NCBI RefSeq assembly: GCF_004296935.1
Contig: NZ_SCVH01000017.1
Span: 50,357 to 114,356 of the forward strand
From: Reyranella sp.
Lineage (GTDB): Bacteria; Pseudomonadota; Alphaproteobacteria; Reyranellales; Reyranellaceae
DNA length: 64,000 bases
Reading direction: 5' to 3'
Every line of letters begins with the position of its first letter. Within the stretch, counting starts at the first letter, position 1. The translations under genes and the position numbers were made by a program. Shown piece after piece: positions 34,034 through 44,866 of this stretch. Below the pieces are notes generated by a model. The model saw only the letters and a list, made by a program, of their open reading frames with translations. It ran no database searches and had not been told where the DNA came from.

Positions 34034-35188
34034 ATGGCCCTCCTGCCCACCGAACCCCTCCAGATCGTGGAGCCGCAGTCTGCTGCGCACGGCCGCAACG
34101 ACCTGCGTCGCAGCCTGATCGGGCTGTCGCGCGACGACCTCAAGCAGGTCCTTGTCGAGGCGGGCCTGGAGCCATTCCGCGCCCGCCAGCTCTGGCAGTG
34201 GATCTACTGGCACGGCGTCACCGACTTTGGCCTGATGACGAATATCGCCAAGAAGACGCGCGAGCGGCTGGCCGAGCTGTTCATCATCGACCGGCCCGGG
34301 ATCGTCACCGAGCAGCGCTCGACCGATGGCACGCGCAAGTGGTTGCTGCGCTTTTCCGATGGCAACGAGGCCGAGACGGTCAACATTCCCGAGGAGGACC
34401 GCGGCTCGGTCTGCGTGTCGAGCCAGGTCGGCTGCACCCTCACCTGCAGTTTCTGCCACACTGGCACCCAGCCGCTGGTGCGCAACCTCTCGCCGGCCGA
34501 GATCGTGGGCCAGTTCATGGTGGCGCGCGACAGCTACGGCGAATGGCCGACGCCGACCGCCGACGCCACGCGCATGCTCAGCAACATCGTCATGATGGGG
34601 ATGGGTGAGCCACTCTACAATTTCGACAACGTCGTCGCGGCCCTCAAGATCGCCATGGACGATCAGGGCATCGCCCTCAGCCGCCGCCGCATCACCCTCT
34701 CGACCTCCGGTGTCGTGCCGATGATCCCCAAGGTCGGCGAGGCGCTCGACGTCAATCTCGCCGTGTCGCTGCATGCGGTAAGCGACGAGGTGCGTGACAC
34801 GCTGGTGCCCATCAACAAGAAGTGGCCGATCGCCGAGTTGCTGAAAGCCTGCGCCGACTATCCCGGCGCCCGCAACAGCCGGCGCATCACCTTCGAATAC
34901 GCGATGCTGAAGGGCATCAACGACAGCGACGCCGACGCCCGCGAGCTGGTCCGTCTGCTGACGCCGATCCATGCCAAGGTGAACCTGATCCCGTTCAATC
35001 CCTGGCCGGGCGCGCCCTACGAGTGCAGCTCCAACAACCGTATCCACCGCTTCGCCGAGATCGTGAACGACGGCGGACTGAGCGCACCGGTGCGCACACC
35101 GCGCGGCCGCGACATCCAGGCCGCTTGCGGCCAGCTCAAGAGCGCCAGCCTGCGCGGCCGGCGCGAGAAAGTGGTCACGCCCGCGTAA
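34034..35188 (+). CDS. rlmN: 23S rRNA (A2503-C2)/tRNA (A37-C2) methyltransferase
   Basis: 384 residues, radical SAM. Cluster cysteines are Cys134, Cys138 and Cys141 in CTLTCSFC. Other RlmN features are [14 protein letters not shown] near the N-terminus, [34 protein letters not shown] and the C-terminal DIQAACGQL holding the methyl-carrying Cys. Length is normal. Its last 14 bases overlap the convergent methyltransferase at 35175. Confidence 0.96.
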   Translation: MALLPTEPLQIVEPQSAAHGRNDLRRSLIGLSRDDLKQVLVEAGLEPFRARQLWQWIYWHGVTDFGLMTNIAKKTRERLAELFIIDRPGIVTEQRSTDGTRKWLLRFSDGNEAETVNIPEEDRGSVCVSSQVGCTLTCSFCHTGTQPLVRNLSPAEIVGQFMVARDSYGEWPTPTADATRMLSNIVMMGMGEPLYNFDNVVAALKIAMDDQGIALSRRRITLSTSGVVPMIPKVGEALDVNLAVSLHAVSDEVRDTLVPINKKWPIAELLKACADYPGARNSRRITFEYAMLKGINDSDADARELVRLLTPIHAKVNLIPFNPWPGAPYECSSNNRIHRFAEIVNDGGLSAPVRTPRGRDIQAACGQLKSASLRGRREKVVTPA

Positions 35189-36206
35189 AGGCGGCGACCT
35201 TCGACAGGAACGCGCGTTCGCTGCTCACCGGCGCAAGACCGGCGGTGACGCACCAGGCCTCGAGACTGCCGTTCACGTAATCCGCATAGTAGGGCTCGTG
35301 GAAATAGTGCGGGAACAGGTCGAGCAGGCCATCCCAGGCTGGATGGTCGCCCTTCTGGATCGAATCGACCAGCACCACCAGACCACCGGGTTTCACGACG
35401 CGCGCCATCTCGGCGATGACGTCGGCGCGGATCTTCTTCGGCAGCTCGTGCATCAGGAACGAGGAGACGACGAGGTCGAGGCTCTCATCGTCGAACGGCA
35501 GCGACTCGGCAGCGCCTTCGCTCAACTTCACCCTCGCTGTGCGTCCGATCAGACGGCGAGCCTCCTCGAGATAGGGCGCGCTGAGATCGATGCCGATGAG
35601 TTTCAGGCCGGGCCAGGCGCCGTGCAGGGAAGCGAGCAGGCGCCCGGTGCCGCAGCCGACGTCGAGGCCGCGGAGTTCGCGCTGGTCGCGGCCTTGCATC
35701 CATTCGGCGATCGGCGCCAGCGCGCGGCGGCGCATGGCATCGGCGGCGCCGGTGAACAGGACCTCGACCTGCGTGTCGTAGAGTGCAGCGGAGTGGTCCG
35801 ACAGCCAGCCGTCGCTCTGGAAGTGGAAGTTCTGCCGATAGTAGTCGGGCAGGCCGTCGGCCTGGGTGCCGGGCGGCAGCTCATCGTCGAGCGTGCCGTG
35901 CCGCCGCGCGTCGACCTGCGGCAGGTCGCGGAAGTAAAGCAGACTCCGGCGCAGGAATTCGGCGGGCTCGGGTCCGAGGCCGCGCGGCGCGGGAAACAAG
36001 CCCGCGGCGATATCGCGCCATTCGCGTTCAAATAGAGCGCGCATGTCGGCGGTCAACTCGGCGCGGCTGGGCGTGGGCCCGATCGCGAAGTCGGGCTTGG
36101 GCATCGGCTTCAGCAGGCGCCGACCGGCGGCGTAATGGCCGGCATACCAGGCGACACGGGCGGTCTGGCGGGCGGCGTAGGTCAGGCGATCGAGGGCTGT
36201 GGCCAT
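35175..36206 (-). CDS. class I SAM-dependent methyltransferase
   Basis: 343 residues. The Rossmann core starts about residue 175 with [14 protein letters not shown] (motif I), then [40 protein letters not shown] and [15 protein letters not shown]. An N-terminal helical part of about 170 residues ([18 protein letters not shown]) is shared with a group of uncharacterised bacterial UbiE-like methyltransferases. Small-molecule substrate likely. It converges on rlmN and is divergent from argG. Confidence 0.87.
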   Translation of the reverse strand: MATALDRLTYAARQTARVAWYAGHYAAGRRLLKPMPKPDFAIGPTPSRAELTADMRALFEREWRDIAAGLFPAPRGLGPEPAEFLRRSLLYFRDLPQVDARRHGTLDDELPPGTQADGLPDYYRQNFHFQSDGWLSDHSAALYDTQVEVLFTGAADAMRRRALAPIAEWMQGRDQRELRGLDVGCGTGRLLASLHGAWPGLKLIGIDLSAPYLEEARRLIGRTARVKLSEGAAESLPFDDESLDLVVSSFLMHELPKKIRADVIAEMARVVKPGGLVVLVDSIQKGDHPAWDGLLDLFPHYFHEPYYADYVNGSLEAWCVTAGLAPVSSERAFLSKVAAFTRA

Positions 36207-36321
36207 GATGAGTTATTCTAGGGACGCACTATAGCAACTTTGCGGCCGCTTGCCCGGACGGGGTCGGTCGCTATATTCGCGCGCTTTCACGGAACAGACA
36301 CCGACGGCGGCGAGGCGAGCC

Positions 36322-37578
<1,257 letters not shown>

Positions 37579-37652
37579 TCCGACAAGGTCAGTGCAAGGA
37601 CAGTGCAAGGGCCGGCCGTGACGGCTAGTCTTGCCCGGTAACGGAGTTCCGG

Positions 37653-38312
37653 ATGCCTTTCGACGAGAGCGGCCACCCCGAACCACAACGCGGCGCGGGC
37701 CAGCGGGCGATCAACCTGCCGCCCGTGCTGCTGTGGCTGATCGGCATCAACGTGGCGATCCAGCTCGGCCGCGAGCTGCTGGGTGAAGCCGCCGATAGCG
37801 ACATTGTCCTGCAGTTCGGCCTGGTGCCGGCGGCCTATACCTCGGACGCCGGCGCCGACATGCTGTCGCTGCTGATTGCGCCGATCACCTACCAGTTCCT
37901 GCACGGCGGCTGGCTGCACCTCGGCATCAACATGGTGACCCTGGCCGCCTTCGGCGTGCCGGTCGTGCGCGCCCTGGGTGCGCGCCGCTTCCTGCTGTTC
38001 TACCTCTCCGCCGGCATCGTCGCCGGTTTCGTCCATGTCTTCTTCTTTCCCGCCTCGACCGATCCCGTGGTCGGGGCGTCCGGCGCCATCAGCGGCGTGT
38101 TCGGCGCCGTGCTGATGCTGATGCGCTATGTCGGCAGCATCCCGTCGCTGTTGCCGATCGCCGGCATCTGGATCGCACTCAATGTCTTCTTCGGCGTCAT
38201 GGGTGGCACGCCCGGCGCCGGCGGCGATCCGGTCGCCTGGACCGCCCATATCGGCGGCTTCATCTACGGTCTCGCCGCCATCCGCCTCTTCATGCCGCGT
38301 CCGGGCCCGTAA
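37653..38312 (+). CDS. rhomboid-family intramembrane serine protease
   Basis: 219 residues with about six membrane helices. Rhomboid hallmarks: LHGGWLHLGINMVTL in helix 2 (His and Asn oxyanion residues), GASGAISG with the catalytic Ser in helix 4, and WTAHIGGFIYG with the catalytic His in helix 6. The catalytic dyad is intact. It lies 10 bases upstream of phoR on the same strand, possibly co-transcribed by chance. Confidence 0.93.
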   Translation: MPFDESGHPEPQRGAGQRAINLPPVLLWLIGINVAIQLGRELLGEAADSDIVLQFGLVPAAYTSDAGADMLSLLIAPITYQFLHGGWLHLGINMVTLAAFGVPVVRALGARRFLLFYLSAGIVAGFVHVFFFPASTDPVVGASGAISGVFGAVLMLMRYVGSIPSLLPIAGIWIALNVFFGVMGGTPGAGGDPVAWTAHIGGFIYGLAAIRLFMPRPGP

Positions 38313-38322
38313 CCGGGCCGCC

Positions 38323-39705
38323 ATGGCCGAGCAGCCCATCCCCCTCCGGCGCTACCTCGCGGCCAACACCGTTGCCCTGGTGCCGTCGGGCCTGGCGCTC
38401 GGCGCGCTCTACTGGTCGGGCGCGCTCGCCGGCCCACCGGCCCTGATCGCGATGGCCGGCATCGCGGCGGTCACCGCCTTCCTGGTGCAGCGCTATCTCG
38501 GATCGCTGGCGCGCTTTGCCCGCTTCGTCGGCGAACTGTCGGACGAGCGCGAGCCGGTGATGCCGCGCCTGTCGTTCGCGCCCGCCACCGAGGAGCTGGC
38601 GACGGCGGCGGCGACGCTCTCGGCCGGCTGGCGCCGTCAGCGCGCCTCGATCGACAATCTTGCGGCCTCGGCGCAGGTCATCGTCGACGGCATGCCCAAT
38701 CCGCTGATCGCGGTCGACCGCCAGCGCCGCGTCGTCCGCACCAATCTGGCGGCCCTGGCGTTGCTGGGTCCGGTCGGGGCCGAACGCGACCTGTCGACGG
38801 CGATGCGCCATCCCGAACTCCTGTCGGCGGTCGATTCCCTGCTCGAGACCGGTCCGGACGGCAATTTTGCCGCCGCCGACCAGAGCGCGGTCGAGTTCGT
38901 GCTGGCGGGTCCGCCCGAGCTCGATGTCGTGGCCCACCTGCGGCGCCTGCCACGGGCGGCGGCCGACGGATCGCTGGCGCTGATCGTGCTGCACGACACC
39001 ACGGCGCAGCGCCGCGCCGAGCGCATGCGTGCCGATTTCGTGGCCAATGCCAGCCACGAGCTCAAGACGCCGATCGCCGGACTCGCGGGTTTCATCGAGA
39101 CCCTGCGCGGCCCGGCCCGCGACGATCCGGCCGCGCGCGAGCGCTTTCTCGGCATCATGGCCGAGCAGGCCGACCGCATGCGCCGCCTGGTCGACGACCT
39201 CCTGATGCTGTCGCGCATCGAGCAGCACGAGCACGCACGACCCGACCGAGCGATCGATCTCGAAAGCGTGCTGCGCGGCGTCCTCGACCTCCTGCAGCTC
39301 AAGGCTTCATCGCGTGGCGTCGCGATCGAGCTTTCCGTCGCCGCGGGCCTTGCCAGGGCGGTGGGCGATCACGACGAGCTCACCATCGTGTTCCAGAACC
39401 TGATCGACAATGCGATCAAGTACGCCAAGCTCGCGACCGTGGTGCGGGTCACGGCAGAGCCCGCTGGCCTGGACCGCGTTGCCGTGGCCGTGAGCGACGA
39501 AGGCGACGGCATCCCGGCCGCCCACCTGCCGCGCCTTACCGAACGCTTCTATCGCGTCGACACTGCCCGCTCGCGCCAGCTCGGCGGCACCGGCCTGGGG
39601 CTCGCCATCGTGAAGCATGTAGTCAACCGCCACCGCGGCCGGCTCGACATCCAGAGCACGCCCGGCAAGGGCTCGACTTTTACGGTGACCCTGCCGGCGG
39701 TCTGA
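38323..39705 (+). CDS. phoR: phosphate-regulon sensor histidine kinase
   Basis: 460 residues from ATG at 38323. Two N-terminal membrane helices are followed by a PAS-like domain (VIVDGMPNPLIAVDRQRRV). The HisKA H-box is ASHELKTPIAGLAGFIETL. The HATPase domain has VFQNLIDNAIKYA (N box), VSDEGDGIP (G1), and GGTGLGLAIVKHVVNRHRG (G2). The wording of H-box and dimerisation helices is PhoR-like. Its partner phoB lies 15 kb downstream after the pst operon, the two being separated by arsenic genes. It would phosphorylate PhoB under phosphate limitation. Confidence 0.88.
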   Translation: MAEQPIPLRRYLAANTVALVPSGLALGALYWSGALAGPPALIAMAGIAAVTAFLVQRYLGSLARFARFVGELSDEREPVMPRLSFAPATEELATAAATLSAGWRRQRASIDNLAASAQVIVDGMPNPLIAVDRQRRVVRTNLAALALLGPVGAERDLSTAMRHPELLSAVDSLLETGPDGNFAAADQSAVEFVLAGPPELDVVAHLRRLPRAAADGSLALIVLHDTTAQRRAERMRADFVANASHELKTPIAGLAGFIETLRGPARDDPAARERFLGIMAEQADRMRRLVDDLLMLSRIEQHEHARPDRAIDLESVLRGVLDLLQLKASSRGVAIELSVAAGLARAVGDHDELTIVFQNLIDNAIKYAKLATVVRVTAEPAGLDRVAVAVSDEGDGIPAAHLPRLTERFYRVDTARSRQLGGTGLGLAIVKHVVNRHRGRLDIQSTPGKGSTFTVTLPAV

Positions 39706-39739
39706 TCGCTGAATCGGTTTGACCGATCGTCATCAATTC

Positions 39740-39749
39740 GATAATTATC
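39740..39749 (+). promoter_or_regulatory. operator-like palindrome upstream of arsR1
   Basis: GATAATTATC, a perfect 10-bp palindrome inside an AT-rich stretch 5 bases before the arsR ATG. Position and symmetry fit autoregulation by the ArsR encoded next to it. Confidence 0.5.
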
Positions 39750-39754
39750 AAATC

Positions 39755-40126
39755 ATGGAATCAATAACTGCCGTCCTGGCCCTGGCCGCCCTCGCCCAGG
39801 AGCACCGGCTGGAAGTGTTCCGCCTGCTGGTGCGGGCGGGCCTCGCCGGCCTGCCGCCGGGTCAGCTCGCCGAGCGGCTGAAGATCGCGCCGCCGACGCT
39901 GTCGTTCCATCTGGCGCAGCTGAAGCACGCCGGGCTGGTGCAGGTGCGGCGCGACGGACGCTCGCTGATCTACACCGTGAACTACGACGCCATGAACGGG
40001 CTGATGGCGTTCCTCACCGACAATTGCTGCGGCGGCGATGCCGCCGCCTGCCGCGTCCCGATCTGCGAGCCCGAGTCCGCGACGCTCGTGCGCCGACGTG
40101 TGGCGCGATCGGCCCGGCCCAGCTGA
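39755..40126 (+). CDS. arsR: ArsR-family arsenic-responsive repressor (copy 1)
   Basis: 123 residues from ATG at 39755. The winged helix is ALAALAQEHRLEVFRLL, then PPTLSFHLAQLKHAGLV (recognition helix) and VRRDGRSLIYTVNY. The C-terminal DNCCGGDAAAC supplies Cys pairs that could bind As(III), unlike the E. coli site placed in the DNA-binding helix. Its stop overlaps the acr3 start (TGATG). It should repress the arsenic operon and be released by arsenite. Confidence 0.9.
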   Translation: MESITAVLALAALAQEHRLEVFRLLVRAGLAGLPPGQLAERLKIAPPTLSFHLAQLKHAGLVQVRRDGRSLIYTVNYDAMNGLMAFLTDNCCGGDAAACRVPICEPESATLVRRRVARSARPS

Positions 40127-41193
40127 TGTCTCTCTTCGAACGCTACCTGACCCTGTGGGTCGCGCTGTGCATCGTCGCGGGCATTGCCCTCGGGCACTTC
40201 TTCCCCGCGGTCTTCCAGGTCGTCGGCGGCGCCGAGATCGCGCACGTCAACCTGCCGGTCGCCTTCCTCGTCTGGCTGATGATCATTCCGATGCTGGTGA
40301 AGGTCGATTTCGCGGCCATCGGCAAGGTCCGCGAACACTGGCGCGGCATCGGCGTGACGCTGTTCATCAACTGGGCGGTAAAGCCCTTCTCGATGGCGGC
40401 GCTGGGCTGGCTGTTCATCGGTTATCTTTTCGCGCCCTGGCTGCCGGCCGACCAGATCGACAGCTACATCGCCGGCCTCATCCTGCTGGCGGCAGCGCCC
40501 TGCACGGCCATGGTATTCGTCTGGAGCAATCTGTCCGACGGCGAGCCGGATTTCACCCTGACGCAGGTCGCCCTCAACGACTCGATCATGGTGTTCGCCT
40601 TCGCCCCGATCGTGGGGCTGCTGCTCGGCCTGTCGGCCATCACCGTGCCATGGCAGACGCTGCTGCTCTCGGTAGGCCTCTACATCGTCGTGCCGGTCGC
40701 TTTGGCGCAGCTCCTGCGGGCCAGTATCCTGTCGCGCGGCGGGCAGCCCGCCCTGCAACGGTTGCTCGCGCGCCTGCAGCCGGCCTCGCTGCTCGCGTTG
40801 CTCGCCACGCTCGTGCTGCTGTTCGGCTTCCAGGGCGAGCAGATCATCAACCAGCCGATGATCATCGCGCTTCTGGCCGTGCCCATCCTGATCCAGGTCT
40901 ATTTCAACTCGGGCCTTGCCTATCTGCTGAACCGGGCGACGGGCGAAGCCCATTGCGTGGCAGCACCGTCGGCGCTGATCGGCGCCAGCAACTTCTTCGA
41001 ACTCGCGGTCGCTGCGGCGATCAGCCTCTTCGGATTTTCCTCCGGCGCGGCGCTGGCCACCGTGGTCGGCGTGCTGATCGAGGTGCCGGTGATGCTTTCG
41101 GTCGTCTGGATCGTGAACGCCAGCAAGCCCTGGTACGAGGCCGGACCCGCCGTCACGCGGCGCGTCGGGGGGGCCAAGGGGCCGCCCCTGTAA
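40126..41193 (+). CDS. acr3: ACR3-family arsenite efflux permease
   Basis: 355 residues with about ten membrane helices. ACR3 signatures: LVKVDFAAIGKV, NWAVKPFSMAALGWLF, LLAAAPCTAMVFVWSNLSDGEPDFTL with the essential Cys, QVALNDSIMVFAFAPIV, and APSALIGASNFFELAVA. It extrudes arsenite using the proton gradient. ATG at 40126 overlaps the arsR stop, so translation is coupled. Confidence 0.94.
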   Translation: MSLFERYLTLWVALCIVAGIALGHFFPAVFQVVGGAEIAHVNLPVAFLVWLMIIPMLVKVDFAAIGKVREHWRGIGVTLFINWAVKPFSMAALGWLFIGYLFAPWLPADQIDSYIAGLILLAAAPCTAMVFVWSNLSDGEPDFTLTQVALNDSIMVFAFAPIVGLLLGLSAITVPWQTLLLSVGLYIVVPVALAQLLRASILSRGGQPALQRLLARLQPASLLALLATLVLLFGFQGEQIINQPMIIALLAVPILIQVYFNSGLAYLLNRATGEAHCVAAPSALIGASNFFELAVAAAISLFGFSSGAALATVVGVLIEVPVMLSVVWIVNASKPWYEAGPAVTRRVGGAKGPPL

Positions 41194-41227
41194 CAGCCTT
41201 GTCATACCGTTGGACTATTCCAGAAGA

Positions 41228-42079
41228 ATGGAAGCAACGGATGCGGCCCTGGGATTTGCGGCACTGTCGCAGGAGACGCGTCTCCAACTGATGCGGCTGC
41301 TGGCGACAAGGGGCGCCTCCGGCATGGCGGCGGGCGATCTTGCCGCCGCGCTGCGCCAGGCACCCTCGACCTTGTCGTTCCATCTGTCGGCGCTCGAGCA
41401 GGCGGGCCTCCTGCAGTCCACCCGTCAGGGGCGGCACGTCATCTACGCGGTGCGCTTCGCCGGCCTGCGCGCGCTCTTCAGCTTCCTGACCGAGACCTGC
41501 TGTGCCGGACGACCGGACTTGTGCGGTGACTTGGTGCGGCTGCTGCCTGAGGAAACGCTGGAGGATGAAAGTATGACGCCCGCATTCAATGTCCTGTTCC
41601 TGTGCACGCACAACTCCGCCCGCTCGCTGGTGGCCCAGGCCATCCTCAACCATATCGGCAAGGGAAAGTTCAACGCCTATTCGGCCGGATCGGAGCCTGC
41701 ACGGGCCCCCATGGCAGAGGTGATCGAGAAGCTGAAGACCCTCGGTCACGACGTCTCCGAGCTGCGCTGCAAGTCGTGGAATGAGTTTGCGGGGCCCAAT
41801 GCGCCGCGCATGGATTTCGTGATCACCTTGTGCGACACGCTCCAGGGTCAGCGTTGCCCGGATTTCGGTGAAAAACCCGTCACGGCCGCGTGGCCGCTTC
41901 CGGACCCCGCCAAATTCTCCGGCACGGCGATCGAGCGGGCCACGATGATCAACGAGCTCTACGGGATGATCCGCCGGCGGCTCGAGATCTTCATCAACCT
42001 GCCCTACGCCTCGCTCGATCGGATGGCGCTCAAGAAGCGTCTCGACGAACTCGGTGACAGCACCAGGGCATCGGTCTAG
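41228..42079 (+). CDS. ArsR-ArsC fusion: arsenic repressor joined to thioredoxin-type arsenate reductase
   Basis: 283 residues in one frame. Residues 1-110 are a complete ArsR ([34 protein letters not shown]) with [11 protein letters not shown] (Cys91, 92, 99) as possible arsenic site. Residues 120-283 are a low-molecular-weight phosphatase-type arsenate reductase with CTHNSAR (Cys126 to Arg132) and the Asp loop WPLPDPA. An internal ATG at 41573, after GAGGATGAAAG, could also produce free ArsC. Fusion would make the sensor and detoxifier one molecule. Confidence 0.92.
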   Translation: MEATDAALGFAALSQETRLQLMRLLATRGASGMAAGDLAAALRQAPSTLSFHLSALEQAGLLQSTRQGRHVIYAVRFAGLRALFSFLTETCCAGRPDLCGDLVRLLPEETLEDESMTPAFNVLFLCTHNSARSLVAQAILNHIGKGKFNAYSAGSEPARAPMAEVIEKLKTLGHDVSELRCKSWNEFAGPNAPRMDFVITLCDTLQGQRCPDFGEKPVTAAWPLPDPAKFSGTAIERATMINELYGMIRRRLEIFINLPYASLDRMALKKRLDELGDSTRASV

Positions 42080-42090
42080 CGGAGAACGGC

Positions 42091-43134
42091 ATGAGGGTTG
42101 GCATCAACGGCATGGGCCGGATGGGCCGGCTGGCGCTACGCGCGGCGCTCGGTGGGGTGCATCGCGGGGCGGACGATCCGCGTGCCGGCAATCGTCTCGA
42201 GGTCGTGCACCTGAACGAGATCAAGGGCGGCGCCGCGGCGACCGCTCATCTTCTCGAATTCGACAGTATCCATGGGCGCTGGCACAGCTCCTTCGAGGTC
42301 GACGGCGACAAGGGCATCGCGGTCGGCGGCCAGTATCTCGGCTTCAGTTCGGCGGCATCGCCGTCCGACATCCCCTGGGGCGATCTCGGCTGCGACATCG
42401 TTCTCGAATGCACCGGCAAGTTCCTGAAGCCGGAGCAGCTCGGCGCCTACTTCGACTGCGGCGTGAAGCGGGTCATCGTCGCGGCCCCGGTCAAGGACGA
42501 CCGCGCGCTCAACATCGTCCTCGGGGTCAACCACCAGCTCTATGATCCGCAACGCCACCGGCTGGTGACCGCGGCTTCCTGCACGACGAATTGCCTGGCG
42601 CCCGTGGTCAAGGTGATCCAGGAGGCCATCGGGATCAGGCATGGCCAGATCACCACCATACACGATCCGACCAACACCAACGTCGTCGTCGATTCGCCGC
42701 ACAAGGATTTGCGCCGCGCGCGCTCGGCCATGCTCTCGCTCCAGCCGACGACGACGGGTAGCGCCACCGCCATCGCGCTGATCTATCCGGAACTCAAGGG
42801 CAAATTGAATGGTCATGCCGTTCGTGCGCCGGTGCTCAACGCCAGCCTTACGGACTGCGTCTTCGAGCTCAAGCGTCCGACCACCGAGGCCGAGGTCAAT
42901 GAGTTGTTCGCGGCAGCTGCCAAGGGCTCTCTTGCCGGGATCCTGGGATACGAGACGCGGCCGCTGGTGTCGGCCGACTACTGTAACGACACGCGGAGCT
43001 CGATCGTCGACGCGCCCAGCACCATGGTGACGGACGGCACGCTGCTCAAAGTCTATGCGTGGTACGATAACGAGATGGGCTATGTCTGCCGCATGGTGGA
43101 CATCGCCAGCATGGTGATCGAAGCGGAGGCGTGA
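42091..43134 (+). CDS. ArsJ-associated glyceraldehyde-3-phosphate dehydrogenase
   Basis: 347 residues. N-terminal [15 protein letters not shown] binds NAD; ASCTTNC carries catalytic Cys164; HDPTNTN and [13 protein letters not shown] complete the enzyme. The insert with [23 protein letters not shown] differs from glycolytic GapA and is typical of arsenic-operon GAPDH. It forms 1-arseno-3-phosphoglycerate from arsenate, which the next gene's product exports. Stop and start overlap (TGATG). Confidence 0.93.
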   Translation: MRVGINGMGRMGRLALRAALGGVHRGADDPRAGNRLEVVHLNEIKGGAAATAHLLEFDSIHGRWHSSFEVDGDKGIAVGGQYLGFSSAASPSDIPWGDLGCDIVLECTGKFLKPEQLGAYFDCGVKRVIVAAPVKDDRALNIVLGVNHQLYDPQRHRLVTAASCTTNCLAPVVKVIQEAIGIRHGQITTIHDPTNTNVVVDSPHKDLRRARSAMLSLQPTTTGSATAIALIYPELKGKLNGHAVRAPVLNASLTDCVFELKRPTTEAEVNELFAAAAKGSLAGILGYETRPLVSADYCNDTRSSIVDAPSTMVTDGTLLKVYAWYDNEMGYVCRMVDIASMVIEAEA

Positions 43135-44372
43135 TGGCGCCGGCGGTTCGCGACTATCTCATCGTCACCGCGTCCTACTGGGGATTCACACTGGTGGACG
43201 GTGCCTTGCGGATGCTCGTCCTGCTGCATTTCTTCAAGCTGGGCTATTCGCCGTTCACGCTCGCGTTCCTGTTCCTGCTCTATGAGTTCGCCGGCATCGT
43301 GGCCAATCTCGCCGGCGGCTGGCTGGCGACGCGCTTTGGCATCCCGCGCATGCTGGCGGCCGGCCAAACCCTTCAGGTCGCCGGTCTCGTCATGCTGTCG
43401 GCGCTCGACCCGGCCTGGACCGCTGCTGCTTCGGTGGCCTGGGTCGTCGCGGCTCAGGGCATCGCCGGCCTGGCAAAGGACTTCACCAAGACTGCGTCGA
43501 AGTCGGCCATCAAGGCGACGGCGGCAGAAGGCGCGGGGCAACTCTTCAAGTGGGTGGCCTACTTCACCGGGTCGAAGAACGCGATGAAGGGTGTCGGCTT
43601 CTTCGTCGGCGGCCTGCTGCTCGATGTGATCGGCTTCAAGCCTGCACTCTGGCTGATGGCCGCGCTGATCGGCGTCATCCTTGTTGCCGGACTGTTGCTG
43701 CTGCCGCGGCAGCTCGGCAAGGCGAAGTCCTCCAGGACGATGCGTGAGCTGTTTTCCAAATCGCGCGGCGTCAATCTCCTCGCCGCAGCGCGGGTCTTCA
43801 TGTTCGGCGCGCGCGATGTCTGGTTCGTGGTCGGCCTGCCGGTCTTTCTCTATGCCGCCGGCTGGCGCTTCGTCGAAGTCGGGGCGTTCCTGGCAGCATG
43901 GACCGTCGCCTACGGTGGCATTCAGGCGATCGCGCCGGCTCTGGTCGCCCGCAGCTCCGACGGCCTCAGCCGTGAGGTGCCGAACTCGCGGCTTTGGGCG
44001 GGCCTGCTCGTTGCCATCCCGGTGGTGCTTATTGTCCTTTTACAGAGCCCGGATTCCTGGCAGCCGGACGTTGTGGTGGTGGTGGGTCTTGCGCTGTTCG
44101 GCCTGCCGTTCGCGGTCAATTCCTCGCTGCACTCCTATCTGATCCTCGCCTATGCCGGCTCCGAGAAAGCCGCCGAGGATGTGGGCTTCTACTACGCCGC
44201 CAACGCGACCGGCCGGTTGATTGGAATCCTTCTGTCGGGCGCACTTTATCAGGTTGGCGGCATGACGGCCTGTCTCGCGGGATCCGCGGTCATGTTAGCC
44301 GCCTGCTGGGCGATCACGTTCCTGCTGCCGGTGCATGTCGACGGGATCGACGACTCCAAGCAGGCTGCGTAA
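43134..44372 (+). CDS. arsJ: organoarsenical (1-arseno-3-phosphoglycerate) efflux permease
   Basis: 412 residues, MFS type with 12 predicted helices. ArsJ features are YLIVTASYWGFTLVDGALRMLVLLHF at the start, KDFTKTASKSAIK, and FTGSKNAMKGVGFF. It expels the unstable arseno-sugar phosphate produced by the preceding GAPDH, giving arsenate resistance. It is translationally coupled to that gene. The CusF-like gene follows after about 100 bases. Confidence 0.93.
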   Translation: MAPAVRDYLIVTASYWGFTLVDGALRMLVLLHFFKLGYSPFTLAFLFLLYEFAGIVANLAGGWLATRFGIPRMLAAGQTLQVAGLVMLSALDPAWTAAASVAWVVAAQGIAGLAKDFTKTASKSAIKATAAEGAGQLFKWVAYFTGSKNAMKGVGFFVGGLLLDVIGFKPALWLMAALIGVILVAGLLLLPRQLGKAKSSRTMRELFSKSRGVNLLAAARVFMFGARDVWFVVGLPVFLYAAGWRFVEVGAFLAAWTVAYGGIQAIAPALVARSSDGLSREVPNSRLWAGLLVAIPVVLIVLLQSPDSWQPDVVVVVGLALFGLPFAVNSSLHSYLILAYAGSEKAAEDVGFYYAANATGRLIGILLSGALYQVGGMTACLAGSAVMLAACWAITFLLPVHVDGIDDSKQAA

Positions 44373-44475
44373 CGACGTTGCTCCCGAAAATGTGAGGGAA
44401 AGCGTGCCGGTAACCCTCACGAAACCTCTGGCAATCGACCCGAGAGTTCCCAGATGAGGCTACGGAGGGATGACA

Positions 44476-44841
44476 ATGTCCCAAAAATCGATTCTCGGAA
44501 TACTCACGTTGATTGCGACGATTGGCTTGGCCGGGTCGGTCGTGGCGGCGGAAACAATGTACGATCCTTGGCCCCACGAAGACGAAACCCTGGGCTCAGC
44601 GCAGTCCGCGCAGAGCGGATCGTTTGCGTCCGGTCGCGTCGTTGCCGTCGACCGCACCGCCGGCAAGGTGACCCTCGAATATCCACCGATTCCGCAGCTC
44701 CTGCTGGAGGGCGGTACCCGGAATTTCGCCGTTCAGGACGCCGCGCTGCTGACCAGCCTCGCGCCGGGCGACAAGGTGCGCTTCGAGGTCGAACGCGAGG
44801 GTCGGAGCTTCGTCGTCAGGCGCATCGTGAACAGCAACTGA
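44476..44841 (+). CDS. CusF-like periplasmic metal-binding protein
   Basis: 121 residues from ATG at 44476, which has GGAGGG 6 bases upstream; the ATG at 44470 abuts that site. A signal peptide ends near VVAAE. The C-terminal 65 residues (GRVVAVDRTAGKVTLEYPPIPQ, then LLTSLAPGDKVRFEVER) form the small OB-like barrel of CusF_Ec proteins. The usual CusF Met/Trp copper ligands are not evident, so metal specificity is open. It ends the rightward arsenic gene set. Confidence 0.75.
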   Translation: MSQKSILGILTLIATIGLAGSVVAAETMYDPWPHEDETLGSAQSAQSGSFASGRVVAVDRTAGKVTLEYPPIPQLLLEGGTRNFAVQDAALLTSLAPGDKVRFEVEREGRSFVVRRIVNSN

Positions 44842-44866
44842 GACCTAACTCTCTCAGGCGCCGCTC

